Of a stretch of 64,000 nucleotides of DNA, positions 11,242 to 23,317 are shown piece after piece. The notes beneath the pieces were generated by a model, which did no database searches, was not told the DNA's origin, and worked only from the letters and a program-made list of their open reading frames with translations. Location of the stretch: positions 1,860,001-1,924,000 of the forward strand of contig JAGTJL010000009.1 in assembly GCA_020746875.1 (NCBI GenBank). Reading direction: 5' to 3'. Position numbers and translations under genes: made by a program. The number at the start of each line of letters is the position of its first letter. Position 1 is the first letter of the stretch. This stretch comes from Rhexocercosporidium sp. MPI-PUGE-AT-0058 (lineage: Eukaryota > Ascomycota > Leotiomycetes > Helotiales).

Positions 11242-13208
11242 TCAACCCCCATCCGGCGTCCCCAGATTCAAAATCTGCTCTCTAGTCCCCTCAAACGCAA
11301 TCTCCTCCTCACTCCCAGGAACCTCATCATTAGCCCCACCCCCATTAGCCACCCTCCACATGCCCTCCAACCTCTCCCTCATCCCCCTTTCCTCCCCCTC
11401 CCTCTCAACAACCCCACACTCAAACTCAAACCTCTCCGGCTTTGCAATCAACAAACTCGTATACCTCGCTAACGGGACCTCGATCTCCCTCCCCTCCTCA
11501 TCCCTCTTCTTCCTGATATCAAACGCCCACGCCATCCCTCCCATGACGAGAAAGAGTTCCTGCTCGACGATATCGACGCCCGTGCATGTGCGGCGCCCGA
11601 ACCCGAATTGCGAGTGGTTTTTGAGGGTTGGGTAGTGCGTTAGTGGTTCGCGGTAGGTGGGGTAGGTTGGGGAGAGCCAGCGTTCTGGGAGGAAGGATTC
11701 GGGGGACGGGTAGATAGTTGGGTCGCGGGTTATGCCCCTAGTGAGATGGGCTGTTAGTTGATCTGTTTGCGGAATAAAGTGATGTAGGAGAGGGAGGGAT
11801 GAGGAAAATGTCATCATACCATTCTAGAGCGTGGATCGTAGCGCCAGCAGGGATGTGATAGCCGTTATAGACATCGTCTTTCTCAAGACAATGAGGGATC
11901 CCTATACAAGTTAATTCTCCTCTTACACTTCAAACCAATCAAGGGAGAAGAAGTTACTAACCAGTAGGAACAGGCGGTCTCCACCTAACAACCTCCTTCA
12001 TCACCGCCCTTAACATAGGCAACCTCTCCCTATCCTCCCACTCCGGACACCTCTCCCCACAAACCCCCCTGATCTCCTCCCTCAATCTCTCCTGCCATTC
12101 CGGATAATGGCACATTGCCAAGATATAACTCTGTAACGGACTCCCGATCGTCAAAGCTCCCGCAATGGCAATCATGCCCACGATATACTGGCCCTCCTCA
12201 TCACGCATCTCATGCTTCCCCTTCTCTTTTTCCTCGAGGAAGACTTTCATGTAGCTTGGAGCTGCAACGCCGTTCGCTATCGCGCTCTTCACGCTCTCGT
12301 AGCAGTGGTGGAAAAACTTGCGTTCTCGAGCGTGCCTTGCGTTCTCGACTTGTTGCCAGGGACTTAGCCAGGCAGGGAGGTGCGAGAGCCAGGATACTAT
12401 GTTGGGGACTGCGCCTGAGGGGGAGATGGTGGTGAGGAGTCCGAATGTACCGATGCGGAGCTCGTCGGCGAAGTGTGGTGCTCCCCAGGAGAGCCGACTG
12501 ATGGTGCGGCTGGTGTATTGCTCGACGTGGGAGATGTAGTTGGAGGGGTCTTTGCTCATCTTGTAGAGGAGGCGTTTACATTCTACGGATGGGTAGTTGT
12601 ATAATGACTCGGCTGTTGGGTGGGACATGACTTGATGAGAGACTTTGCGTTGACGCTTCCATGTTCCTGATATTTCGTTAGTGATCAAGCATAACAGACC
12701 AGGACCACGACAAGGACAAAAGCTGAAGTTCCATTGTCAACGAAAAGGGGGTAGAAGCTTACCAGTACGCCCAAGCAGAGCCAGATAATCCCCAGACGTT
12801 CTATTATCAGGCAAGTTAGGAATAGTCGGCCGATCGGAGTATATAGTCCCTCGTTTGGAGAGCAAGTCATTGGCGATTTCTTCAGAAGAGATCCAGACAT
12901 GGACCGAACCGAAGATCTCCATCTGATAGATTGGACCGTATACCTTCGACCATTCCCAGAATTTTAACCAAGTAGCGACACTTGGCACATCGTGGACTCG
13001 TCCGATGAACGGTAAACCTTGATTTTCTAGAAGTCAATCACCGTTGACATACTCATAGGCTAGAAACGAAAAGGGAAGATATCATACCTGTCGGTCCTGG
13101 AAGCGGACGAGTACCAGGAGGAACCCTCTTTCTCTTCTGTTCCTTAATTCCAGCATAAACAACCGCAAGGACGAGAGAGATGACGCCGAGTAGAGCAACC
13201 GACAACAT
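11242..13208 (-). CDS. Cytochrome P450 monooxygenase
   Basis: Five exons (13208-13088, 13026-12763, 12666-11962, 11901-11820, 11737-11242) total 1668 nt, 555 aa. The N-terminus has one membrane anchor (VALLGVISLVLAVVYAGI) followed by the proline-rich hinge VPPGTRPLPGPT, so it is an ER-anchored class II enzyme. The K-helix ExxR motif is EVVR at about residue 353, followed by PPVPTG and the PERW meander. The heme loop is FGFGRRTCTG with the axial Cys. The overall layout resembles the fungal O-methylsterigmatocystin-oxidoreductase-like P450s. The I-helix reads AGALTIGS, where the usual A-G-x-D/E-T-T/S would carry an acid; the Thr is kept but the acid is Leu. The C-terminal 60 residues after the heme loop are unusually Glu/Gly-rich. 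No biosynthetic partners lie nearby, so the substrate is unknown. Confidence 0.93.
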
Positions 13209-15857
13209 ATTGAACCGAGGAAATGAAAGCTCATGTGCCCCAAAACCTCAAACTGGGCGTAATTTCCTAAAATATAAAATGTAGAAGTTCTCAAATGAAA
13301 ACTATTGCTTCGCATGTATTCCTGTTTGTACTATATATGACGCTAATAGCTCAGTCATCCTGCGCATAGGAAAACCGCCTGTTCAAGTGAGCTGCGTTCA
13401 TTTCCTCAGACGCGCACAATACAACGTCTCTCTCCAACACCTCCTCTCCTCGCGCAATTGCAATCATCTCATCTTATCCATTGGCCTAGCATTATGGACT
13501 TCTTGGGGATGTCCGAAATTTTGAGCGGGAGAAGATTCTATACTAAAAGATCATCGTCCCGATAACTAGTTTAAGATCGCTTGTCTAAGTACTGCAGTAT
13601 CAAAATACCATGTCTTGCGATGCTGCACATCGTTCTGTGCTTTTTGCCTGCAGGGTTGACATGCTCCCGGACCAATGACTGCTGCTTGGCCCGGATGAAC
13701 TGGGGCGCTACCCAATAGCCAGCTGTGTTGGCCCAATAAGATGGACAAGGTAATACTCCTCAATACCGAAGTGTGGTTACAATTGGATTGATGAGTATGT
13801 CAGTTAATCAAGAAGGAGACTTCCAAGAACATGGCTTTGAAAGATATAGATGAATATATCTTACCGTCTGGGGGAATCGGCGCTCAACTGGATCTGGCCG
13901 CGTATTGCAACGCGGGGATATGGAGAACCCCCACCGTCAGTTGGCACATGCACCCTGTGTTGAATGTAGACGGCAAACGAAAAGCGCAGTGATGCTCTGC
14001 ATACAACATAAAGCAGCTTTTAAACGGAGGATTGCTGCCTGCAGCTGGCAACTGGCCATAGGAGCAAGAAATAGTACATGGACCACCCATCAAGACTGCC
14101 GTAAGAAGTGCCACTTGAGCAGAAAAACAAGCCAAATGGACCACTGAACGCTACTGCAACTCATTCTCTCCTGCATGCCTTCGCCACTTCCCGACGACTT
14201 GGAGTACTATATCTTTGCTTGGACGAAGTGTAAAGAAAGTTCAAGATCCCGCATGAGTTGACAGAAGTTAACTGAAATGTTGCGGAGAACGAGGAACTGT
14301 CAACACGGCTGGTAAATGAGACGTTGAAGACCACTACCGAGCTGAGTATATCAGATTGCGTCAGGGAATATCGACAAATATACATCACGACATGAATAGA
14401 TTCAATTGGATCTGAGCTGTTCGACGATACTGCAAAAGTCGAGTAGAGAAAGTTTGCACAGGCGGCACAGCTAGTCGCCGTCTTACGCTGTAAGATTTAT
14501 CATTATGGTGTTCTTGACATGGCTCCAGCTTTGGTGAAGTGGTGGTTCGGTTCCTTTGACACCTTGAAAACATAATGTTGTTGACTGCTCCGGCTAGTTA
14601 GCGCTACCCTGTTGGTGGCGCTTGTAAATGTCCGAGCCGCATGCATATCTCTAAGCCATGATAGTACCCGGACACACAGACATTGAGAAGTTTCAAGGAT
14701 CAGAAGAAAGAAAGCGTGCCTCAAATGAGATCGATGATTCAAAGAATGATCCCCTTGAAAGACGCCGACGCTCGGTCTGATGGCAAAAGGGCTTCGAGCG
14801 GCAGTTGCCATCTGCCTCGGCATTCACTCTATTTGTCTCCCCTTTGGTGGGACGTGAGAGTGGTTGTTACAGGCAGAATCTGAGCTCATGAACCCGCCAG
14901 AGCCATGGCGGCGCAAAAACGGGATGGGGAGGCACGAATACACTAAAAGAGGTTCAATCACAACCTCCACAGTCTCTCCACGCTCAGGAATGGCATACGA
15001 ATACGTCTGGGCGAAAATTGGTGGCCAGGGTGGGAGCAGAACCGTTGATATCGTAACATAATAGTTGAAAAAGTCCAGAATATTTGACAATAACCACTTT
15101 GACTCTAGGATTTCAACTTCTATTTTGGAAGAATTAAAATTGCTCCGATGTAACGATACTAACAAAGGACTATTCGTATAGATCCATCCTCAAACACCCT
15201 CAAGCTCTCGGGAACTACTTAGATGACGAGCATTACAGTATCTTGGCCCAAGGTCTATGCAAGTGAAGCTGCAAGCTATCTGACTGCTGAAGGGGCGAGG
15301 GGCCCTAAGCATGCGAATCTCACGTAGGCGCCAAGGCTTTGAAACTTCAACATCAAGTACAAGTCCGTGGTACCGAAATAGAAAGAAGAGAAGGAATGCG
15401 CGGCCGGAAGCAGTTCCGAGATAGAAGCGGTTAATGGACGAAGCCCAAAAAGTATGGGTACTCGTGCTTGCTCATCGCCTTGTTGGGAGGCGGGAGCCGA
15501 GGAAATTTTGCGCAGTATTTGATCGGTCAGGAGCAAAATTAGGTATTCGCTTTTGATTTGGCGCCTGGTGCCATGATGTGAAGCAAATCGATGGAAGACA
15601 GTGATACCCAGTGTCTTGAGATCCCGTAGCTGGTATGAGGTACATCTATGATGCTATGAGTGACCATCTGTTGCCAGATATGAAACTAAATCCCTCATTG
15701 TCCTCGGCTCTGGAATTCCGAAGATGGGCCAGAATCCTCGTGTCCATCCATCATATTCAAGATATACTCGACGTATATAGTTCATGACAGGAAGCCCATG
15801 CTCAGGATTTGTTCCATGATATCCTGTGATGTAGCCAGGTGAAGTTCAAGTGGTGTC
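13209..15857. other. Intergenic region of about 2.6 kb, nothing recognised
   Basis: Short frames on both strands lack ATG starts, splice logic or family motifs. The left 400 bp should contain the P450 promoter. I see no tRNA, transposon end or long repeat. Confidence 0.4.
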
Positions 15858-17100
15858 TCATGAAGAATACTGCAACTCCAATCCGATGGCCTTGAATGGC
15901 TGGTCTCTCCTCTTCATATCAATCGACGATCCGAGGGTAAAAAGCAGGTCTTTTATCCTGCCTTCCCAAATCAATCCAATCTTCCAATTCTGATCAACTC
16001 TCGCTTTCAACACTCCAGCAACTTCATCCGGCTCAGGAATCGGATTCTCTTCAACGGGATCAAGCCTCCATTCGAGCTTCGCCAACATGCTGCGCTCTTT
16101 TGGTTTCGGTATCTTGGCTTTCATTTTCCACAGCTCGCATCCGAGCATGACATCGCTTTCGTAACTGTAGACGTTGAAGTCGAATTTCGAGCACATCGCC
16201 AAATTCTTCCCCGCTTTCACAGCATAAGTCGTACTTATACTCCCCATTAGAGGGTTCAAAGTGAGAGTCGCAGTTAGGGGTACCCCTTTGTGGGCGGGTA
16301 GGGTTGCGAAACGGCCACCAAAGCTGACCCCACCCGACTTATTCAATGAACCATAGTACATTTCCGCTCCAGCACTGAATCGACCATAGAAACGATCATC
16401 CGTCCTAGGAAGCTCTGTGACCTCTTTCCTCGGATCCGGACCAAAATTGTAAAGTCCTCGGATTCCAATCAAACCACCATCCGTCGAGTACAAAGTGTCG
16501 GCGCTGTACTTTCCAACATCGTATTGGTGCAAGGCCAATATCGTTCCTCCATTCCTTAGTCTACTATCGCTGACAGCCGATAGCTTCAGCTGCTGCGTGG
16601 GACTTATTCGGCGCAGGTACAATGCCTCCAAGGTGCTTTGGGGTAGGTAGAGTCTCCCATACAGCAACGTGTCGCGCTTGTCTATCCTCTTTCCTCCTTG
16701 CCATTGTTCCCACATCCATGACTCCTCTGGCTTGCGCAGTTCCTGGATTTGCCTGTACCCTCGAATCACATCGTGTAGCTCGATTTTCCCGCTCTGGGAA
16801 GTAGTTTGGAGAGGAAGAGAGGTGTAGAGGTATGAAAGTGACCCATCCACCAGACCCACGCTCCCAATGGCATACGAAGTAGCGAAGTTCGGAGACGAGA
16901 GAGAGGATAGATTCAGCCGTAGTCCACGTGGTGTGTCGAATTCCAGGAGAGCTTCATGCGCCCATTAGTAGCTGTTCGAAGCTTGAACTTGAATGCTACA
17001 TACCTCTTGCAGTAGCTGTCAAGTGAGAGTACGAGTTTTCATGATTCCAATGAGACACATTGTAGAACGCATGCTGCACATAATCCATGAACTCCAACAT
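15858..17100 (-). CDS. MDM10: Mdm10, mitochondrial outer-membrane beta-barrel of ERMES and SAM
   Basis: Two exons, 17100-17004 and 16951-15858, give 396 aa. Mdm10 is a porin-like beta-barrel that anchors the ER-mitochondria encounter structure and, with the SAM complex, helps assemble Tom40 and other barrels. The start is MLEFMDYVQHAFYNVSHWN, a strongly conserved N-terminus, followed by FDTPRGLRLNLSSL and FATSYAIGS. Amphipathic alternating strands run to the end (YGRFSAGAEMYYG, GVSFGGRFATLP, LTATLTLNPLMGS, KIGLIWEGRIKD), and the last residues LELQYSS form a typical C-terminal strand. Length is close to the family norm. It is divergent from MRT4, with 383 bp between the two start codons as a likely shared promoter. 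Confidence 0.95.
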
Positions 17101-17483
17101 AACGAAAGAAAGTCGCAACGCTGCAATTAATAAAACCACAAGATTGAGAGGGCTGCAGACCTCCCTCCACCTCGAAGACTGGATGTCCCAGCCCAAGTCA
17201 GCAAAGAAGCATCCAAGCGGCCCTAGCGCCAACCTTAAGTTTATCGGTTGATACAACGTACAGGCTGGAGCAGTTGTTAAATCGGCCCACAAAAAATCGG
17301 AATTTCAAGGTGGCCTGACCAATCACCAGGTCAAGATACATGATCCTGCTCGCTGATTGAGTCTGCCATTTAACATCTGCTCACCCCTGTACGTAGTAGC
17401 GAAAAATATAATCTTTTATCGAAAACCAGGAACCATTCCCCACCGAATCTGCCAACCACTCCTTCCCTCCAACACCACACGAA

Positions 17484-18294
17484 ATGCCGAAATCCAAGCG
17501 CGCAAAGATCATTCATCTGTCGAAAGTCGACAAGAAGGGCAAGGAACTCACGCTGAAGCTCTTCTCCAACGTGCGGGAGTGTCTCGATGAGTACCAGTAC
17601 TGCTTCGTCTTCTCGGTCGAGAATATGCGGAATACGTACTTGAAGGATGTGCGCAATGATTTCAATGATAGCAGGTTCGAATCGCCTTACATGTGTGACT
17701 AGAGCAATCTGTTTAACTTTCTCACAGACTATTCTTTGGCAAGACTAAAGTAATGGCCAAAGCCCTTGGATCCTCCCCCGAAGACGAATACCAACCATCC
17801 ACACACCAACTCTCCAAGTTCCTCGTCGGTAACGTTGGACTTCTCTTCACCAACCGTGAACCCAGCGCTATCAAGGAGTACTTTGGAGGAATGGCCAAGA
17901 CGGACTTTGCGCGGGCGGGAACTGTTGCTACGAGGTCGTTTACCATACCAGCAGGAATTGTCTATTCGATGGGCGGGGAAATAAATGCGGAGCAGGATGT
18001 ACCAATGGCTCACAGTTTGGAACCCGAGTTGCGGAAGTTGAACATGCCAACGTCGTTGACGAAGGGAAAAATTACGCTGGACAACCCATATACCGTGTGC
18101 AAGGAGGGGCAGACTCTTGACAGTAGGCAGACGAGGTTGCTGAAGTTATTTGGAGTTGCTACAGCAGAGTTCTCTGTTGAGTTGGTCGCGTATGTTACTC
18201 TCCACTAGGAGTGAGAACGACGCTAATGTTTTGCAGATACTGGAGTGCAGCGACAACTGAGGTCACGAAGATTGAGGAGTCAATGGAGGAATAA
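17484..18294 (+). CDS. MRT4: Mrt4, ribosome assembly factor (uL10 paralogue)
   Basis: Three exons, 17484-17674, 17728-18189 and 18237-18294, encode 236 aa, the same size as the yeast protein. Mrt4 occupies the P0/uL10 site on pre-60S particles in the nucleolus and is exchanged for P0 late in assembly. The start [39 protein letters not shown] and [17 protein letters not shown] are characteristic, as is the stretch of P0-like fold to residue 200. It lacks the acidic stalk-protein-binding tail of P0, as expected for Mrt4. The first intron uses a weak GTTCGA donor; the second uses GTATGT. Confidence 0.95.
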
Positions 18295-18807
18295 AGTACT
18301 AAACTGCTCGAGTCCTATTTTCTGTCGTATTATACAGGTTAGGGAAACATTATGGCGTTGGACGGCGCTACCTTCGGAAACCAAAAGAACAAATTTTGCT
18401 GCCTGGGCTACCTTTCTTACCATCCATTTCCCGCATTCGTGATGATACAAGTAAAGTCCCCTGAGAATCAAGGTCAGATGGCCAGAAGTTGCAATGCCTC
18501 CTTACCTCTGACTTTACCTCCCACTTTAACCCCCTACTAGCACCGTGTTGCTCAACCAAAGCAATGAATACAAGTTGTGAAAGTAACCTCGAGCAAGCTG
18601 CCCTGAAAACCCCAAGCAGTCGATGAGTCGCAGTGTTGATATTACCATGAAATCGGAGTATTTGGCATCCGGAAAGCGTCGGGTGGTAAGTTGAATGATG
18701 GCATACTACCTTTTGGTGGAAATGTTGTATCGCAACCGCTTACCCCTGTGGTGAAGGGAAGAAAGACTGATGAAAACCCACCATCAGACAAACCCTTAAC
18801 CAGCCAT
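18295..18807. other. Convergent 3' intergenic region of MRT4 and U1-70K
   Basis: About 510 bp between two stop codons that face each other. It should hold both polyadenylation regions. No gene seen. Confidence 0.5.
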
Positions 18808-20401
18808 CTAGTATCTCCTAAGCTTGCGAGGATCCCGAGAATCCTCATAACCGTTGCCTTCGTATTGACGTTTTCGGGAGTCGTCTTCGCGTGGTCGGTC
18901 GTATCCAGAATCTCTGTAACCATCCCTTGGGGGTCCGTCTCTGGGTCCATCTCTTGGTCTTACCGGCTCATTGTTGCTTCCGCTTGGTCTTGGTCCACCT
19001 CCACCGTAGGACGAGCGACTATCTCCACCACGAGAATAGCCGTCTCCTCCGCGTGAGTATCCACCACCTGAGCCGCCATTACGATCGGGGAAGCCATTGC
19101 GATCAGGAGAGCCACCGTAGCCACCTCTAGAGAAGCCGCCTCGGCCGCCTTGAGGTCCAGCAGGTGCGTTGGCTGGGACATTGGAGTTGTAGCCACCTCC
19201 TCTGGAGAATCCCGAGCCTTGGTATCCGATACCTCCTCTGCCTCCTCCTCCTCCCCCACCTCCACCATATCCGCCTCGGTCTTGGAAATTTCCTCCTCCA
19301 CGGAAACCTCCTCCACCTCGGCCTCTGTCGAACCCACCTCGGAATCCACCTCCTCTGAATCCGCCAGGGCCAGGTGGTCCACCGAATCCAGGTCCAGAGG
19401 GTCTTGGAGGTACTGCTTTGGTGTAACCACGACCACCTAGTCCACCACCAAGACGACGAGGAAGCCAACCACGGACAGTCTTAGCTCTTTGTACCTGCTT
19501 GCTGTCAGTAGATTTCGGGAACAAGATGTCTTGAGCACTTACGTCTACTTTGATTCTTCGGTCTTTGATGCGAATACCATCACAGTTTTCTAGAGCAGCT
19601 ATGAAGCGCGAGTAAGGCGCATTTGTCAGTCATGTAGCCCAAACTATACCTTGAATGGGCAAAGACAATAAAGAAAAGACAGGCAGCTTGAGGGCCATCT
19701 TTACAAATAATCGATCCAGCAAGGCAGGCTATTGGGGGATGGGGGTGGTCAAGTTTTACCTCTCATATCCTTCTCTCGCTCGAAGACAACGAATGCGTAT
19801 CCACGATGCTTCTTTTTCTTCTTGTTTGGCTTCTCATCTTGGTGGGTATCAACAACAATCCGAATCTGCGGACCGTTAGTAAAAGCAATACAAATGCTAC
19901 GGTGTAACATACTCTCTCAATGGGTCCGAATCGTGAGAACTCCCGCTCGATATCCTGGTCGTTCGCATCGTAGCTGAGTCGTGCAACGATCAGGGTCTTA
20001 AATGCATCCCCTCTGATGTTTGGGTCTTCATCTGGCTTGTCTAGAGATAAACATTAGCACATCTGTTCGATACTAGACAACATGCCCGGAAGTCGGACAA
20101 GGTGAAGATAAAGGTAATCGAAACAGGTTGGGTCGCCCTCACATGCAGCAGGGTTCTTCAAGAGAGCTTCTTGAGCAGCCTTCTTCTCGGCCTTGATGCG
20201 ATCCTTCTTCTGCAACCACGATTCAGTTGGCTCGTACTTGTCCGTCTCCTTGTATTCTGCGAGCTGGGGCAAGAACGAGGCGATTCCGGTGATGTTGGCA
20301 GTCCTTCTATCCTCTGCGGGATGATCTGAAGGAGGAACCCATCGAAGAGGAGGTCGAGGTGCGAATAACGCGAGCAGATTTGGGGGTAGTTTGTCGGTCA
20401 T
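18808..20401 (-). CDS. SNP1: U1 snRNP 70 kDa protein (U1-70K/Snp1)
   Basis: Five exons (20401-20143, 20040-19913, 19865-19760, 19598-19543, 19494-18808) give 411 aa. The protein binds stem-loop I of U1 snRNA and takes part in 5' splice-site recognition in the nucleus. The N-terminal domain MTDKLPPNLLALFAPRPPLRWVPP is typical of U1-70K. The RRM follows (about residues 90-175), with RNP2 LIVARL and RNP1 RGYAFVVF, and then the signature RTVRGW-type segment, here KTVRGWLPRRLGGGLGGRG. The C-terminal 200 residues are Gly/Arg/Asp-rich (RGG and SRGGD repeats), the expected low-complexity tail. Short internal exons of 56 and 106 nt split the RRM. Divergent from mL43 with 442 bp between starts. Confidence 0.95.
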
Positions 20402-20843
20402 TGTCGATGATTTTTGCTTGGGATGGTTTTGTAGGCAGGCAAGGGTGAGCAGTTGAAGCCACGAGCGTGGAGAGCTATTTGGTCCAAGAGCTCTGCTGAT
20501 ACCAGACCTAAGCTGGTCGCAAAGTTCCCTGAATAGCCCCAATCGCAGATTCGAGTTGGAATGATAATCGTGTGGTCGACTTGAAGGTGTTGTTTGATGA
20601 GAAGAAGGTGTCGCGTCGGCAAATCAAATCCCCTTTTGGAGCTGAGCTTAAATTTCCAGGTTGCGCGCCCGGGCTGCACGTGAACCTAAGCGACCCAGTT
20701 TTATTTTCAAGACCTCAACTTCAACACAGCATACGGCGTAGAGTTTGCTCAAAAGTACGGCGAAGCGCTCCAGAGACACCAGCTGTACTTTTTAGAGTCT
20801 CTCCTCCTTGCGCTGCCATATTCCGGGACGACAAAACCTCACA

Positions 20844-21366
20844 ATGGTTGTCCAGGGAATAAGAAAGGCTACAGTGAGCCAGGTATGTTGAATTGCATCA
20901 AGCAGGTCTATCAATGTCTAATCGCCCTGCAGAATGGTGTATCCAGCTTTATCCTTCAATGCCGGCGTATGGACTTTCACTATTGCGATACTTGGGGTTC
21001 GTCAAAGGGCATGAAGTAGGTACTCAACCCCCCAGCAACAAGCACTCATCTAACGATCACCCCAGCTCCTTTCTACGTAACACCCTCTCCCGATTCGCAG
21101 CCGCAAACCCAGCGATCGAGATATGCGTCTCTCCAAGACCGAGTAAACATCCAGTTATCATCGCCCATTACCTTGGATCCGGGTCGAACCGCCAGAAGGC
21201 TATCTGTGTGAGGAACCTGGAGAAGGAACAAATATTGCAGAAGGCGGAGTTGCTGAGAGATGCTAGCGGGGAGAAGTTGAAGAGGGTTAAGAAGCCGGTG
21301 ATGAGTATCAAGGACTCGGTCAGAGGCGTATGGAGTCCTTATCATGGAGGTGGGATGCATGTATAA
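20844..21366 (+). CDS. MRPL51: Mitochondrial large-subunit ribosomal protein mL43 (Mrpl51)
   Basis: Three exons (20844-20882, 20933-21015, 21066-21366) total 423 nt, 140 aa, the family's normal length. The protein is a thioredoxin-like L51/S25/CI-B8 domain subunit of the mitochondrial large ribosomal subunit. Visible hallmarks are the start MVVQGIRKATVSQNGVSSF, CRRMDFHYCDTWGSSKGMN, SFLRNTLSRFAAANP and the Ile-rich strand KHPVIIAHYL, then the conserved KAICVRNLEKEQI. The first exon is only 39 nt. The basic N-terminus can act in mitochondrial import. The shared promoter region with U1-70K lies between 20402 and 20843. Confidence 0.93.
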
Positions 21367-21525
21367 TGGGTGGATGGTTGGAGAGCTGTACCATATGTAT
21401 GCATTTACGGCGTTTGGGAGGGGCAGAGGTGTATACTTTGAAACTGTATGATTGTCTGAGGGACTCCGAGCAAGAAATGTTCTTCCCTGCTATTCCCACG
21501 CACTTTTCTGTTCTTATATTGGCCT

Positions 21526-21870
21526 TCATGTTATTGTCATCTTGCCACCCACCAGCTCCGTTTCCGTGGCATCTACTATCATGAACACGTGCAAACCTAT
21601 CAGGACAGAAAGCGCTGATATCAGAACCCACCAAGTGAAGTTGAAGGCTTCCCTGAAAGTCTTGTTCACCATTGATACTGCGACGTTGAAAACCCAGAAG
21701 AACATGTCCTCGGCAAATGCTTGGAGGACGAGGAGAGCCAGCACGATGCCCATTACACCAGAAAGTAGCTGACGGCTCAGAACTCGATTAAGGACTGGCC
21801 GTAATAGCAAATAGGGAATGCATTTGAGGATGCTCAGTATCTGTTTGAGCACGTCAATGATGGCTGACAT
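21526..21870 (-). CDS. Small hypothetical membrane protein
   Basis: Single open frame of 114 aa from the ATG at 21870 (MSAIIDVLKQILSILK). The N-terminal 35 residues form an amphipathic helix (LKQILSILKCIPYLLLRPVL). Two hydrophobic segments follow, at about 40-62 (GVMGIVLALLVLQAF, then MFFWVFNV) and 85-105 (WWVLISALSVLIGLHVFMIV). It looks like a two-span membrane protein but belongs to no family I can name. It is convergent with mL43, with 159 bp between stops. The composition is more hydrophobic than the surrounding non-coding DNA would give by chance, but expression is unproven. Confidence 0.4.
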   Translation of the reverse strand: MSAIIDVLKQILSILKCIPYLLLRPVLNRVLSRQLLSGVMGIVLALLVLQAFAEDMFFWVFNVAVSMVNKTFREAFNFTWWVLISALSVLIGLHVFMIVDATETELVGGKMTIT

Positions 21871-22305
21871 GAGCGTTACTTTGGTATATATCACAAGTAC
21901 TAGTGGAGCGTTGAAGAAAGACAAATCCGGTACAAATGAGATATGGCATCTTTTTTTAGAGGATTGGGGGAGTCATTCAGGCATCTTCATGGCATGATCT
22001 TGAGGGAAATTCTGTGAATCCTCTCAATTTGAGATGCATGGCCATTTCAAGCAAAGAAGATCTCCCAATTCTCCAGCGTAATCTCAATTGCGCCAATGCA
22101 GCGCATTTCGTTCGTCAATATTTGTTTGCATACTTGGTCGCTGGTTCGGTAGTGGCTTCAGAAAAGAAAATAAGAAATCACGGAACCTCTCCTTGTTCTA
22201 CTTGTAGTTCATGAACTATTTTCTGCTGCTAGCCTAGTAGTGGAGATGTCATATCACTCATAGTATCTTCATTTACAGCCGTGGATTTTCATTGCCGCTT
22301 TGCAG
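21871..22305. other. Intergenic, nothing recognised
   Basis: About 430 bp between the small membrane-protein frame and the 3' end of TPI. Contains no supported gene. Confidence 0.4.
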
Positions 22306-23317
22306 TCACAAGTGGGAGTTGATGATGTCCACAACTATTTTGTATTAACATTAACAATTAAGATTTGGGGATTGTAAAGATAACTCACAAGCAGGCTTGA
22401 GGGAAGCACCTCCAACCAAGAATCCATCAATATCAGGCTGCTTGGCCAAATCTTTGCAGTTCTTCTCGCTGACACTACCACCGTAGATGATTCTCGTTTC
22501 CTCGGCAGCCTTCTCGCTGACTTCAGACTTCAACCACTTGCGGATAGCAGCATGGACCTCTTGGGCCTGCTCGGTGCTCGCAACCTTGCCGGTTCCAATA
22601 GCCCAGATTGGCTCATAGGCAATGACGATCTTGGACCAATCTTGCAACTTGTCCTTGACAGCCTTCAATTGTGCGGTGACAACATCAATGGTCTTCCCGC
22701 TCTCGCGTTGTTCCAAAGTCTCGCCGCAGCAGAAGATAACACCAATTCCACCATCAAGGGCAGCCTTGGTCTTATTTGCGACGAATGTATCGTCTTCTTG
22801 GAGGATAACACGACGCTCGGAGTGACCGAGGAGAGTCCATGTGATGTTGCTATCCTTGAGCTGATCGACTGAGATCTCACCAGTGAAAGCTCCGTTGGGC
22901 TTGTCGAAGACGTTCTGGGCAGCGACTTCGAGACCAGGCTTGAGATGCTCGCGGGCGAGGAGAAGGTAGAGGGATGGTGGAGCAATGACAACCTCTGCAG
23001 ATAAGCACGGAAGATTAGCAAAGTTTCAGAAAAGTCTTATTACATTCACCAAGTGTATGTTCATGGCTCTTATACACCGAGTTTTGTTGAGGAAAGAGAA
23101 GATAGCTTGAACTGGATAGTAGAACGCAGATACTAACCAACATTAGAGTCCAACTTAGCATCGTTGAGGTATCCAATGATCTTCTTGATGCCCTCAACAG
23201 AGCCATTCCTACGTGCCACTACAATCAGCTTCTCATTCGGACCATTTCCAGCTCTTCCATCCCAATGAGGGGTACTGACATCTTGAAGTTTCCGCCGACG
23301 AAGAATTGACGAGGCAT
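22306..23317 (-). CDS. TPI1: Triosephosphate isomerase
   Basis: Four exons, 23317-23280, 23208-23138, 22994-22389 and 22334-22306, give 744 nt and 247 aa, as expected for TPI. It interconverts dihydroxyacetone phosphate and glyceraldehyde 3-phosphate in cytosolic glycolysis. Catalytic residues are all present: the N-terminal Asn and Lys in FVGGNFKMNG, His in LGHSERRV and the Glu in AYEPIWAIGTGK. The phosphate-binding loops are present too (IIYGGSVSEKN, GFLVGGASLKPA). Intron 1 splits the Met codon of FKM after AT (donor GTCAGT), and the last intron leaves a 29-nt terminal exon coding only the final nine residues (end of AF, then VDIINSHL). Both junctions were set by the family's conserved sequence. 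Confidence 0.96.

Noticed and set aside
17675..17690. GGTTCGAATC, a tRNA B-box look-alike
   Set aside because: It is the start of the first MRT4 intron; no tRNA can be folded around it.
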